Source: Opitutaceae bacterium BACL24 MAG-120322-bin51 (GTDB lineage Bacteria; Verrucomicrobiota; Verrucomicrobiia; Opitutales; Coraliomargaritaceae). From it: a stretch of 64,000 nucleotides of DNA. Location: positions 22,665-86,664 of the forward strand of contig CAJJBN010000019.1 in assembly GCA_905182435.1 (NCBI GenBank), in the 5' to 3' direction. A model generated the notes under the pieces. The model was not told the origin of the DNA. It worked only from the letters and a program-made list of their open reading frames with translations, and ran no database searches. Of this stretch, positions 19,370-27,947 are shown piece by piece (position 1 is the stretch's first letter; each line of letters begins with the position of its first letter). A program made the translations under genes and the position numbers.

Positions 19370-19582
19370 TGCTACGCAGTGAGAGTAAGGCGCTGCGCGC
19401 CTAGTGAGGGTGAGAGTGACCAAGCGCGAGTAGCGCGGAGATGGTAACCCGTCTGCGGTTTGCCCCGCAGGGGTGACTTAACTGGGTGCCCTTTCGGCAA
19501 GTGGATAAACATAGTGATAAAAAATTCCATTTCTAATGGCTCCGCAAGGCCTCCGTCCTAATTCCTAATTCCTAATTCTCCA

Positions 19583-20938
19583 CTAGTCTCCAGGCGTGAT
19601 GGGGTGTGGACTCGCAGGCACTTCGAGGCCACTCGCAGTGCGCAATTTGATTAACTTCGCCTCAAGCAGCGCTACCAAGTTTTCGCCCAGCACATGCTCG
19701 ACCTCATCCGCATCGCGATCGACTCGGCTGGTTGCCACATCGGCATATTCGATCAAATATAGTTCCCACAGGCGGTGATTACGCGTGACCTGGGCCGCAG
19801 CCTCCAGCCCCGCCTCAGTCAACAGGATCGCATCATCTTTGCTCACCGTATCGATCAATCCCTGATGATAGGCGCGCCCCAAGCAATGCCGCAATTGCCG
19901 ATCAGTCCAGGTGCGCCGGCCGCGCAGCTGACGAAACGGCACCGCGCGAATACTCACCCCATTCATGCGCGGACCATCGGCTTCCAAAATTTCATACAAG
20001 GCACGGAGTAAATGTTGACGGCCAACACTTCGCTTCAAATTCAACTGACGCATAAAGCGCACCAGCACACCTCGCTCGTTGCCAAACAGCATACTGAATA
20101 GAAACAGCGTCGCTGCCACTAATACGATCAACGCACCCGCAGGCATGTTTGGAATCAACGCGCTCACACTCGCGCCCAGCCAGCCGCTGACACCACCAAT
20201 CAATGCAGAGAGCAATAACATCTGGTCCAGACGGTCCGTCCAAAACCGCGCAGCCGCTGCTGGCGTGATCAAAAAAGCAATAATCAGAATCAAGCCCACG
20301 GCTTGCAAACCCGCGACAGTCACTGCAGTGACCAACGCAAGGAGTAGCATATCGAGCCACTTAACCGGCCAGCCCTGCGCAGCCGCGAAAGTTTCATCGA
20401 AACACAGCAGGCGGAACTCTTTAAAAAGCAACAACGAGAGCAATAGCACACAGCTAGTCACGACCATTAACAGCCTAAAATCGCTCAATACCATCGACGC
20501 AGTCTTACCATAAATAAATGATTCCAAACCAGCCGCTGCACCGTCTGGCATCTTGGTGACCATCGTCAATAAGGCGACGCCCGCACCGAAGAAGACACTC
20601 AGCACAATCCCCATCGCCGCGTCATCTTTAATACGCGAGTGATTGCGTATAAACAAAACCGTCGCGCAGCCCAACACTCCAGTCACTGCAGCTCCGAGCA
20701 ATAATAGCGGCAACGACTTACCCTGCCCACCTAGCATCACGCCCACAAAGAAGGCAAGACACACACCTGGCAAAGTCGCATGCGAGAGTGTATCCCCCAT
20801 CAACGAGCGCTTACGCAATAACAAGAAGCCACCCATCAGTCCACACGCACAGCCCAATAGCATGGTGCAGATCACCACCAGCCGCGTATTGTAATTCCGC
20901 AGCAGCAAGACATCGAGGATCTCTGAAAGTTCTAACAT
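19583..20938 (-). CDS. Metal ABC transporter permease fused to a DtxR/MntR-like metal-sensing domain
   Basis: A 451-residue fusion. Residues 1-300 are an ABC-3 permease (LLLRKRSLMGDTLSHATLPG, then GLILIIAFLITPAAAARFWTDRL). From about 310 the sequence becomes soluble: a winged-helix-like part (WTDRQLRHCLGRAYHQGLID, LTEAGLEAA) is followed by a DtxR-type metal-binding and dimerisation helix pair (RNHRLWELYLIE, then DADEVEHVLGENL). His and Glu of NHRLWE and the EH pair match DtxR ligands, while the position of DtxR His98 is Asp. Such a tail could sense cytoplasmic Mn/Fe/Zn and regulate transport or DNA. I start at MLELSEI (20938). Confidence 0.85.
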   Translation of the reverse strand: MLELSEILDVLLLRNYNTRLVVICTMLLGCACGLMGGFLLLRKRSLMGDTLSHATLPGVCLAFFVGVMLGGQGKSLPLLLLGAAVTGVLGCATVLFIRNHSRIKDDAAMGIVLSVFFGAGVALLTMVTKMPDGAAAGLESFIYGKTASMVLSDFRLLMVVTSCVLLLSLLLFKEFRLLCFDETFAAAQGWPVKWLDMLLLALVTAVTVAGLQAVGLILIIAFLITPAAAARFWTDRLDQMLLLSALIGGVSGWLGASVSALIPNMPAGALIVLVAATLFLFSMLFGNERGVLVRFMRQLNLKRSVGRQHLLRALYEILEADGPRMNGVSIRAVPFRQLRGRRTWTDRQLRHCLGRAYHQGLIDTVSKDDAILLTEAGLEAAAQVTRNHRLWELYLIEYADVATSRVDRDADEVEHVLGENLVALLEAKLIKLRTASGLEVPASPHPITPGD

Positions 20939-20982
20939 GCGACTAGTGAAGAGTGGTAGTGAGGGGTGAGGCGTGGACAAAT

Positions 20983-21195
20983 GGAGGGCAATGCTCCGTC
21001 ATTGCCGCATTGTTCAGCGCAATTGCGACAGACATCGGTAGAAACGACGGAGCGTTTCCCTCCACAGGAAAAATCGAATAGCCCATAATAGCCCTGCAAG
21101 GACTTCGCCAGCTCATCGGTAGAAACGACGGGGCGTTTCCCTCCACAGGAAAAATCAAATAGCCCATCATAGTCCTACAAGGACTTCGCCAGCTC
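20983..21195. repeat. GGAG-class hairpins plus an 81-bp tandem duplication reaching into the ATPase gene
   Basis: A hairpin at 20983-21006 (GGAG, GGCAATG, CTCCGT, CATTGCC) is followed by two tandem 81-bp units (21034-21114, 21115-21195). Each has an inverted hairpin (GAAACG, ACGGAG or ACGGGG, CGTTTCC), then ACAGGAAAAATC, and ends with CAAGGACTTCGCCAGCTC. The end of the second unit is the last seven codons of the ATPase gene, so the duplication copied part of the gene. Confidence 0.85.
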
Positions 21196-21984
21196 CTCGG
21201 CTGCTTCGCTCAAAAGTGAGAGTTTACCACCATAGGTTTTACGAAGATTCTCTTGAGTAAAAACATCCTTGGTTGGCCCCGACGCGACGACGCGCATGTT
21301 TAACAACACCGTCCAATCAAAATATTGAGGCACCGTGGCCAAATCGTGGTGTACCACCAGGCAGGTTTTTCCACGTTGCTGGAGTTCCTTCAACAGCTCA
21401 ACAATGGCTCGCTCAGTCGCGGCATCGACCGCGGCAAACGGCTCATCCATAAAATAAATATCCGCATCCTGCACCAAAGCACGGGCAAGGAAAGTACGCT
21501 GTTGCTGCCCGCCCGAAAGCTGGCTGATCTGACGATGCGCATAGTCCGCCAGCCCGACACGGTCCAATGCTTGCAGTGCCAATGCCTTTGAGCGCTTATT
21601 CACCCGGCGAAACCAACCGAGTTTGCCGTAGGTGCCCATCGCCACCACATCAAGCGCACTGACCGGGAAATCCCAGTCCACACTCTCACGCTGCGGCACA
21701 TAACCGACCCGCTTGCGCGCCTTACCATATGACTCGCCAAAGATCGACACCTCGCCCGAGGTGCGCGGAATTAAATCGAGACACGCTTTAATCAAAGTAC
21801 TCTTACCCGCACCGTTCGGCCCGACGATACTCACCAGCTTTCCAGCAGGAATCTCTAAATCAATGTCCCACACCACAGGCTTGCGATGATATGCCACCGT
21901 CAAATCCCGGATCACCAGCGGCAGCGATTTCTGCTCTGCGATCTTCGGTAATGGCTGTATGGTTGGTTTCGACACTGCGTTCAT
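21175..21984 (-). CDS. Metal ABC transporter ATP-binding protein (ZnuC/MntA/TroB type)
   Basis: A 269-residue ATPase that powers the metal importer. It has Walker A (GPNGAGKST), the ABC signature (LSGGQQQR), Walker B (DIYFMDEP) and the H-loop (VVHHD). YVPQRESVDWDFPVSALDVV and the GxYGKLGW motif are typical of the Mn/Zn branch. Its last codons lie inside an 81-bp tandem duplication that has left a copy of the gene end downstream. The 187-bp gap to the binding-protein gene contains no second gene. Confidence 0.93.
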   Translation of the reverse strand: MNAVSKPTIQPLPKIAEQKSLPLVIRDLTVAYHRKPVVWDIDLEIPAGKLVSIVGPNGAGKSTLIKACLDLIPRTSGEVSIFGESYGKARKRVGYVPQRESVDWDFPVSALDVVAMGTYGKLGWFRRVNKRSKALALQALDRVGLADYAHRQISQLSGGQQQRTFLARALVQDADIYFMDEPFAAVDAATERAIVELLKELQQRGKTCLVVHHDLATVPQYFDWTVLLNMRVVASGPTKDVFTQENLRKTYGGKLSLLSEAAEELAKSL

Positions 21985-22171
21985 AAGAATTGATTTTTAT
22001 TGCCGCGAAAAGACACAAATAGTTTTAAATAATATAAAGTAAGTAGAGCGCATAATGAACTCTTTCAAACGATCTAGGTGATTGCATCGATTTTACTTTT
22101 TTTGTGATTCTTGCTGCCTTTGGCTTCGACCTTCGGTTGGGTGTCGCTGCGCGCGGTATGTAGCCGAATAA

Positions 22172-23185
22172 TTAGTGTGCCACTCCAGTTAATTTGCCCT
22201 GCATACCCAGCTCAGGTGCCTCGCCACCCAGCGCGCGGGTGATCGTGGTAATATTGCTATCGATCATACCGATATAAGTCCCTTCGTAAGTGCCAGCTTG
22301 CCCCATCGCATCCGAAAACAACGCGCCACCGATGCGCACAGCGTGCCCACGTGCATTTGCACCTTCCACCAAGGCACGGACATTTTTATCGGCAACCGAA
22401 GTCTCGACGAAAACGGCTGGAATCTGCTGCTCTACGATGTAGTTAACCAAGTCCTCTAGATCCCGCACTCCAGCTTCGGACTCCGTGCTCACGCCTTGAA
22501 TACCGCGAACGGTGAGCCCCGTCGCACGGCCGAGATAGTTAAACGCATCATGCGCCGTCACTAACACACGCTTCGATTCGGGAATCGATCCAATCGCCTG
22601 CTGTGCATACGCATCCAACGCTTCCAACTGTACTGTGTAAGCGGTTGCATTGGCAGCATAAATATCCGCATGCGCTGGATCGAAACTCGACAGCGTCTCC
22701 GCCACTACGGTCACCGCTTGCATCCAGCCCCGCACATCCATCCACACGTGCGGATCGGTGTACGTAGAGTCATCCTCTTTTTGCAACAAATAATCTGAAG
22801 TCTGCAAGATCGCTTCAGTCACCGCCCTGACCGGCTTACCGCTGCTTGCGACCCGCACCAGCACGTCCGTCATTTTACCTTCAAGCAGCAGACCATTATA
22901 AAACACCACATCCGCTGTACTGAGATTCACCACATCACTCCGAGTCGGCTTGTAAAGGTGTGGGTCGACACCTTCGCCAATGATCCCCTCGACCTGCGCG
23001 TAGTCGCCCGCGATGTTACGTACGATGTCGGTAATCATGCCGACCGTACACAGCACTCGATAGGGCTCATCGGTACGACGCGCGGAATCAGCATCCGACG
23101 ATTTCTCTGAGCGGCCACAGCCAGTTAAAAACGCAGCTACAATCACGAGGCCCGAAAGAATAAAGAGAGGTCTATCAAATTTCAT
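22172..23185 (-). CDS. Metal ABC transporter substrate-binding lipoprotein (TroA/ZnuA type)
   Basis: A 337-residue periplasmic cluster A-I binding protein, first gene of the operon. The signal peptide ends in a lipobox with Cys23 (FLTGC). Likely metal ligands are H76 (DPHLYKPT), H146 (DPHVWMD), H212 (TAHDAF) and D292; three His plus Asp is the TroA-like Zn/Mn pattern, whereas strict Mn binders have Glu in third place. The His-rich loop of ZnuA is absent and replaced by a short acidic stretch (KEDDSTYTD). I start at MKFDRP; the upstream extension would spoil the signal peptide. A palindrome abuts the start codon. Confidence 0.92.
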   Translation of the reverse strand: MKFDRPLFILSGLVIVAAFLTGCGRSEKSSDADSARRTDEPYRVLCTVGMITDIVRNIAGDYAQVEGIIGEGVDPHLYKPTRSDVVNLSTADVVFYNGLLLEGKMTDVLVRVASSGKPVRAVTEAILQTSDYLLQKEDDSTYTDPHVWMDVRGWMQAVTVVAETLSSFDPAHADIYAANATAYTVQLEALDAYAQQAIGSIPESKRVLVTAHDAFNYLGRATGLTVRGIQGVSTESEAGVRDLEDLVNYIVEQQIPAVFVETSVADKNVRALVEGANARGHAVRIGGALFSDAMGQAGTYEGTYIGMIDSNITTITRALGGEAPELGMQGKLTGVAH

Positions 23186-23203
23186 ACTTTGAATAGTCAA
23201 AGT
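23186..23203 (-). promoter_or_regulatory. Palindromic operator abutting the metal-binding-protein start
   Basis: ACTTTGAATAGTCAAAGT is a perfect 7-4-7 dyad directly next to the ATG at 23185. Position and symmetry suit a DtxR/MntR-type repressor controlling metal uptake; the regulator is not identified, though a DtxR-like domain is encoded in the same operon. Confidence 0.55.
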
Positions 23204-23315
23204 AGCATCATTGCATGTCAAGCAGTAAGCAAATCGGCCACTTCGCAAGTACCCCAAGCAATGCCCGCAATAAGCCATAGACAAGGCACGCCGATTCAGG
23301 CACAAGAAGCCCCCA

Positions 23316-23804
23316 ATGAGTGACTACATCCTACTCACCGACGGCAGCGTGCATACCCAAACCAAGACCGGCACCGGGGCATCGCTTCTGATTCGAACAG
23401 CAGAGCAAACACTCTCTATGGAGACACTGCGCACGCGTATAAAGGTTCAGCAATTCGTCGATACATCTTCGACTAAGCTCGAGCTACAGACCCTACTCTG
23501 GGCGCTGTCCGAACTGCCCAAAGACTGCGATCATCTCACCATCTATACCGACTCGCAAAATATCATTAACCTGGCGGCGCGACGGACACGCTTCGAAGCG
23601 CACGACTACTATTCGAAGCGAGGCCTGCCGCTGCGCAACACCGAGCTCTACCAAGCTTACTTCCACAGCACCGACCCATTAAACTTCGAACTAGTCAAAG
23701 TGAAGGGGCATCAATCCACTCGGAAGCGCAATCAAATCGACCAGCTCTTCGCCCTGGTGGATAAGGCCTCACGCAAAGCGCGATTGGTTGGGAAGGTAAA
23801 GTAG
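23316..23804 (+). CDS. Ribonuclease H-like protein
   Basis: A 162-residue protein with the RNase H fold. Acidic residues expected for two-metal catalysis are present: Asp9 in LLTDGS, Glu in TKLELQTLLWAL, Asp in IYTDSQN and Asp in the C-terminal NQIDQLFALVDKASRKA. The VKVKGHQS loop resembles the flexible His loop of RNase HI. It is divergent enough that cleavage of RNA-DNA hybrids is inferred. The gene is divergent from the metal operon with 130 bases between starts. Its stop TAG is the TAG of a GTAG-headed repeat, so the natural C-terminus may have been altered. Confidence 0.75.
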   Translation: MSDYILLTDGSVHTQTKTGTGASLLIRTAEQTLSMETLRTRIKVQQFVDTSSTKLELQTLLWALSELPKDCDHLTIYTDSQNIINLAARRTRFEAHDYYSKRGLPLRNTELYQAYFHSTDPLNFELVKVKGHQSTRKRNQIDQLFALVDKASRKARLVGKVK

Positions 23805-23863
23805 AAGTGGCTTCCAGCCGCTTGCTCATGATGCTGAAAAAGCGGCAGGATGCCGCTTCTACT
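23801..23863. repeat. GTAG-headed inverted hairpin pair (BIME-like)
   Basis: The left arm GTAGAAGTGGCTTCC-AGCCGCTT and the right arm AAGCGGCA-GGA-TGCCGCTT-CTAC are inverted copies; each can form its own hairpin, with an AAGCGGCA/TGCCGCTT stem in the right one. The head GTAG is the tetranucleotide seen in REP elements served by RAYT transposases. Confidence 0.8.
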
Positions 23864-23869
23864 TTCCAC

Positions 23870-23907
23870 AAAAAAGGCTGCTCCCCGAATTCAGGAAGCA
23901 GCCTTTT
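23870..23907 (-). terminator. Rho-independent terminator of ftsH
   Basis: AAGGCTGCT and AGCAGCCTT form the stem around an A/T-rich loop; the minus strand continues with TTTTTTGTGG. It lies about 20 bases beyond the ftsH stop. Confidence 0.8.
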
Positions 23908-23928
23908 GAAAAATGTAACTGCAGCGAG

Positions 23929-25977
23929 TTACGCAGGCGATGGTGCCGCGGCTTCTTCGCCAGACAGGTCGCCCTTGTCGTCATCTTCTTCAGCCTGTTT
24001 CGCGACCTCGTCATCAGAGTCTTCTTCAGGCTCTGCCTCGGGCTCGATGATCTCGCGCTTAATGATCGGCGAGCGCATTTCACCATGATCAAGGATCTCT
24101 TGAACGTGAACGCCATCAATCGTTTCGTGCTCCAACAAGGCCTCTGCCATGGTATCAAGCGCAGTGCGGTGCTCTTTCAAAATTTCGAGCGAACGCAAAT
24201 ACTGCTCTTGCACGATGTCGTAGATTTTCTTATCAATCTTTTGTGCAGTCTCTTCGCTAAAGTTATTCGAGCCAGCACCCATCGTGCCCATGTAAGCGTG
24301 ATTCTGGCTTTCACCGAAAGCGATCGGGCCGAGATCAGTCATCCCCCAATCGCACACCATATGGCGCGCAGTCGAAGTGACCATGCGAATATCGCCGGAC
24401 GCGCCACTGGTGATGTCGCCCATCACAATTTCCTCAGCCGAACGGCCGCCCATGCCAGTGCAGATTTGATTCAACAGACGCCGCTTGGAGTGATTGAGCA
24501 AATCCTTCTTCGGCATAAACATAGTCGAGCCGAGGCTCTGACCGCGCGGTATAATCGTCACCTTGTGCACGGGTAAATGCCCATCATCCACCACCGCTTG
24601 GATCAAAGCATGCCCGGCTTCGTGGTATGCAGTGATCTTGCGATCTTCGTCATCCATCAACTTACGTCGCTCACGTCCGAAGGATATCTTATCACGCGCT
24701 TCGTCGAGATCGTTCATCTCCACAGCATCCTTATCATAGCGTGCCGCGATCAAAGCACCTTCATTGAGAAGGTTGGCTAGGTCAGCACCAGAGAAGCCTG
24801 GCGTGTTACGCGCAACGTGTTCGAGGTTCACCTCTTCAGAAAGTGCGAACTTCTTGGCATGCACCATGAGAATTTCGCGGCGACCATTGAGGTCAGGCAA
24901 ATCAATTGTGACTTGGCGGTCAAAACGACCTGGACGTAGCAACGCCGAGTCGAGCACATCCGGACGATTGGTCGCGGCGATGATGATCACACCTTCGTGG
25001 CCATCGAAACCATCCATCTCAACGAGGAGCGAGTTCAGCGTCTGCTCACGCTCGTCATTACCACCACCGACACCTGCGCCACGCTGGCGACCCACGGCAT
25101 CGATCTCATCAATAAATACGATACAAGGCGCGTTCTTACGGCCTTGCTCAAACATGTCACGCACACGTGCCGCACCGACACCGACGAACATTTCGACGAA
25201 GTCCGAACCACTGATCGAGAAAAACGGCACTTCAGCCTCACCGGCCACCGCCTTTGCCAGCAATGTCTTACCAGTGCCCGGAGGGCCCATCATCAGCACC
25301 CCTTTAGGAATACGACCACCGATGCGTTGAAATTTCTTCGGGTCTTTGAGGAAGTCAACGACCTCGCTGACTTCTTCCTTCGCTTCGTCGCAACCCGCAA
25401 CATCCTTAAAAGTCAGCGCGTCTTTATCGCGCGTCAGCATCTTGGCTTTACTCTTACCAAAACTCATCGCGCCCTTCCCTGCGCTCTTTAATTGGCGCAC
25501 GAAGAGGAAATAAAGCAGGCCAATAATCAGCAGAAACGGCAGGAAACTAATCAAGATATCCTGAAACGCGGTGCTGCGGCGGCTCTCCTTGAGCACTGCG
25601 CGCACGAGATCAAAATCTTTCTCCAGCAAGCGGCCCTCAGCAGAAAACTGCACCTTTTCCGGCACACTCGCATCCGAGAGATTCACATCATACTTCGGAT
25701 TGAGCATCTTACCGGCAACGATATAGCCAGCTTCGCCAAGCGAAGGGTCGGGCTTCATGACACCATCGCCCGGCTCGATCTGTCCATCTTTCACGGCTTG
25801 CACCAATTCGCTGATAGTCAGGCGTTCATGGTTCGAACCGGCACCCGGTTGCGCGAACCAGAGTCCAATGATAGCCGAGATAATGACCAAAAAAATTAAC
25901 AGCACTTTAGGGTTAAAGCGCTCTGGTTGGCCGTTATTCGCGGGCTCTTTCTGTTGTGGATTTTGCTGTGATGACAT
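23929..25977 (-). CDS. ftsH: ATP-dependent zinc metalloprotease FtsH
   Basis: A 682-residue membrane-anchored AAA+ protease that degrades misassembled membrane proteins and short-lived regulators. Two transmembrane helices (about 24-42 and 139-160) bracket a periplasmic domain that begins with a flexible linker. Walker A is GPPGTGKT (231-238), Walker B is VFIDEID (about 287), the pore FVEMFVG motif is at about 260, and the zinc site is HEAGH (452-456). The tail is acidic and Ala-rich. It follows tilS by nine bases, the conserved tilS-ftsH order. Confidence 0.96.
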   Translation of the reverse strand: MSSQQNPQQKEPANNGQPERFNPKVLLIFLVIISAIIGLWFAQPGAGSNHERLTISELVQAVKDGQIEPGDGVMKPDPSLGEAGYIVAGKMLNPKYDVNLSDASVPEKVQFSAEGRLLEKDFDLVRAVLKESRRSTAFQDILISFLPFLLIIGLLYFLFVRQLKSAGKGAMSFGKSKAKMLTRDKDALTFKDVAGCDEAKEEVSEVVDFLKDPKKFQRIGGRIPKGVLMMGPPGTGKTLLAKAVAGEAEVPFFSISGSDFVEMFVGVGAARVRDMFEQGRKNAPCIVFIDEIDAVGRQRGAGVGGGNDEREQTLNSLLVEMDGFDGHEGVIIIAATNRPDVLDSALLRPGRFDRQVTIDLPDLNGRREILMVHAKKFALSEEVNLEHVARNTPGFSGADLANLLNEGALIAARYDKDAVEMNDLDEARDKISFGRERRKLMDDEDRKITAYHEAGHALIQAVVDDGHLPVHKVTIIPRGQSLGSTMFMPKKDLLNHSKRRLLNQICTGMGGRSAEEIVMGDITSGASGDIRMVTSTARHMVCDWGMTDLGPIAFGESQNHAYMGTMGAGSNNFSEETAQKIDKKIYDIVQEQYLRSLEILKEHRTALDTMAEALLEHETIDGVHVQEILDHGEMRSPIIKREIIEPEAEPEEDSDDEVAKQAEEDDDKGDLSGEEAAAPSPA

Positions 25978-25986
25978 TTATGCGGG

Positions 25987-27441
25987 TCAAATTGGGTTTC
26001 TTCGTTGGTAAGTCAATCTAAGAGCCCACTTCGTTGCGGTTCCGATTTTCATGGTATCCGCAGGCGGGAAGCCTGGCACCCAAATAATTTCTCCTGACTG
26101 CGATACGACAAGCGGTAGCAACTTTCGTTCCGTTACCGGAATGTGCCGGTCTATAAACCAGTCTTTCAGTTTCTTCGTGCCCGGCGCACCGAGCGGTCGA
26201 AAGCGGTCTCCCTGCTGCCAACCCCGCACATCAAGTTCCTCCTCTGCTGCCACCGCAACGTAGGACTCCAGGTCGGCATTCACTCCGCCCGTCATAATAG
26301 TGCTGCGTAACGCATCGTCCAATTCCACGAACTCTGTCTCCAGCAAAGCACCCGTCGACAGCATCAGCGACTCGCCCGCTTCGATCGATCCGGACACCAA
26401 AAATTGCCCCGCAACTTGTGCCGACACCAATCGAACCGTCGCTTCATCGAGCTCAATATAAAAAGCACCCGCACTGAGACGATTCTTTCGCTTCAGCGCA
26501 TAGACCGCGGCCATCAATAAATCCATCGCCGGTGCGCTCATCGATTGAATCAGATGATGCGCACTCAACCATGCCGACAAGGCCCGCCGCGTCAGTGCCC
26601 GCGGAGCCGAGCGCAGCGCGACGCGATCCAGCGTGACACTATCACTAAAAGCTTCAGGCAAAGTCAGCCGCGCCAAACCATCCAGCGCATCTGCTTCCTC
26701 TTCCAGTAAAAACCGGGAACGAGCCGCGCCCGCCGAAGCATTCCGCGCCAACGCCTCGCTCAAACTAGGAATCACATTATGGCGCAGCGCATTGCGCGAA
26801 ATTCCAAGATCTTGGTTGGAAATATCTTCGCGCCAAGGAATCTCGCAGGTATTCAACGCCATACGAATCGCCCCCGCACCCAAATGCAACAGCGGCCGGA
26901 CATGTGTCGGATAAGCTTGGAAAAAATGTATTGGTCGCGGCGCTGCCAAACCATCCGAGCCACTGCCGCGCGCCAAGCGCTGCAGCTGTGTCTCTAAAAC
27001 ATCATCCTGCTGATGGCCCAAAGCAATACACTGGCAATTGTGCTCCTGCGCTGCCGCACGTAAAAAATCCAAGCGCAAGGCCCGCGCAGTCGTCTCCGTA
27101 AACGCCGCCTCATTTTCCGGCCGCGCCGCAGTCACAAATGGACAGCTCAAGTGCTGCGCCAATTCTTGCACAAACGTCGCATCTAGCTGCGAATCCTCGC
27201 CGCGCCAGCGGTGATTGTAATGTGCGACCACCAATTCGATTCCCAAGGCGTCAGCCTGTGCCCACAGTTGGCAAAGCATAAAGATCGAATCCGCGCCCCC
27301 CGAGCAAGCCACTAACACACGCTGACACGAATCGCCCGCAAGCAACTCACGCACATTCGCATGCAATGAGCGCGCGCCGAGTTCAACATACAAGCTGCCC
27401 GCTGCTTCGGGCCAATTGTGGGGGTGTGATGCGTTCGACAT
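25987..27441 (-). CDS. tilS: tRNA(Ile)-lysidine synthetase
   Basis: Modifies C34 of the tRNA-Ile(CAU) to lysidine so that it reads AUA. The 484-residue protein has the N-type ATP pyrophosphatase P-loop SGGADS (47-52), the HYNHRWRGEDS motif that follows it, and the HQQDDVLET segment; the C-terminal TilS domain ends with the DWFIDRHIPVTERKLLPLV segment typical of the family. Start at MSNASHP. Upstream of ftsH, nine bases apart, so the two are probably co-transcribed. Confidence 0.92.
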   Translation of the reverse strand: MSNASHPHNWPEAAGSLYVELGARSLHANVRELLAGDSCQRVLVACSGGADSIFMLCQLWAQADALGIELVVAHYNHRWRGEDSQLDATFVQELAQHLSCPFVTAARPENEAAFTETTARALRLDFLRAAAQEHNCQCIALGHQQDDVLETQLQRLARGSGSDGLAAPRPIHFFQAYPTHVRPLLHLGAGAIRMALNTCEIPWREDISNQDLGISRNALRHNVIPSLSEALARNASAGAARSRFLLEEEADALDGLARLTLPEAFSDSVTLDRVALRSAPRALTRRALSAWLSAHHLIQSMSAPAMDLLMAAVYALKRKNRLSAGAFYIELDEATVRLVSAQVAGQFLVSGSIEAGESLMLSTGALLETEFVELDDALRSTIMTGGVNADLESYVAVAAEEELDVRGWQQGDRFRPLGAPGTKKLKDWFIDRHIPVTERKLLPLVVSQSGEIIWVPGFPPADTMKIGTATKWALRLTYQRRNPI

Positions 27442-27537
27442 AAGACCCCTTTAATTGGCTCTACTTTGATACAGACCGCAAGCCTGTAGGGGCTTTGCCA
27501 GAGAAAGTTAAATTACATAGATGAGATCGTAATAGCT

Positions 27538-27612
27538 GGAGGGCAACGCTCCGTCGTTGCCACCGAGGTCCCAGATTACAATCAATCCGAGGAAATGACA
27601 GAGCATTGGCTA
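27538..27612. repeat. GGAG-class hairpin with a decayed inverted partner
   Basis: Left arm: GGAG, GGCAACG, CTCCGT, CGTTGCC, perfectly paired. Right arm (27592 onward): GGAAATG, ACAGAG, CATTGGC, in which pairing has started to break down. The wider gap 27442-27689 holds no gene. A GTAGGGGCTTTGC motif near 27485 recurs near 56268. Confidence 0.75.
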
Positions 27613-27689
27613 GAAAAGTGTCGCTACGCTCGGAACCCTCCAATTTGGTTACCTGCGCAGCTTCAGAAGCGGCACAACCCTCCCCCATA

Positions 27690-27945
27690 CGCTCACGCAA
27701 ATCAGTCTCCGCCAGCCTCTCGACCCGCAAGCACTCCTGCGGATTCGTCTGCCCGCGCAGCACCGAGATCGCACGCTTCGGCAAGCCAAGGTGCTACGCT
27801 AGCAACGCGCAAATCGCCTTGTTCGCTTTGCCAGATTCCGGCGCCAGCGCAGTTTTAATCTTCAGTCTCCCCGCATGCCAACCGACGATTGCATCGCGCA
27901 GGCATTCGGAACTACGCGGACGTTGAGTTCGATGGATACGGGACC
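27690..27945 (-). pseudogene. DUF167/YggU-family protein, disrupted
   Basis: The minus strand just after pheA encodes the DUF167 fold in pieces: ELNVRVVPNAC, then after a one-base shift near 27896 DAIVGWHAGRLKIKTALAPE, SGKANKAICALLA, an in-frame TAG at 27794-27796, and HLGLPKRAISVLRGQTNP. The GKANKA motif and the SGKAN-to-LRGQT order are diagnostic of YggU. No plausible start codon remains. Two lesions in under 100 codons make this a pseudogene unless both are sequencing errors. Confidence 0.7.
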
Positions 27946-27947
27946 CT

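Noticed and set aside
27461..27784. 107-residue minus-strand frame
   Set aside because: Only its first third matches YggU (after an in-frame stop); the rest reads through a palindromic repeat. Reported as a pseudogene instead.
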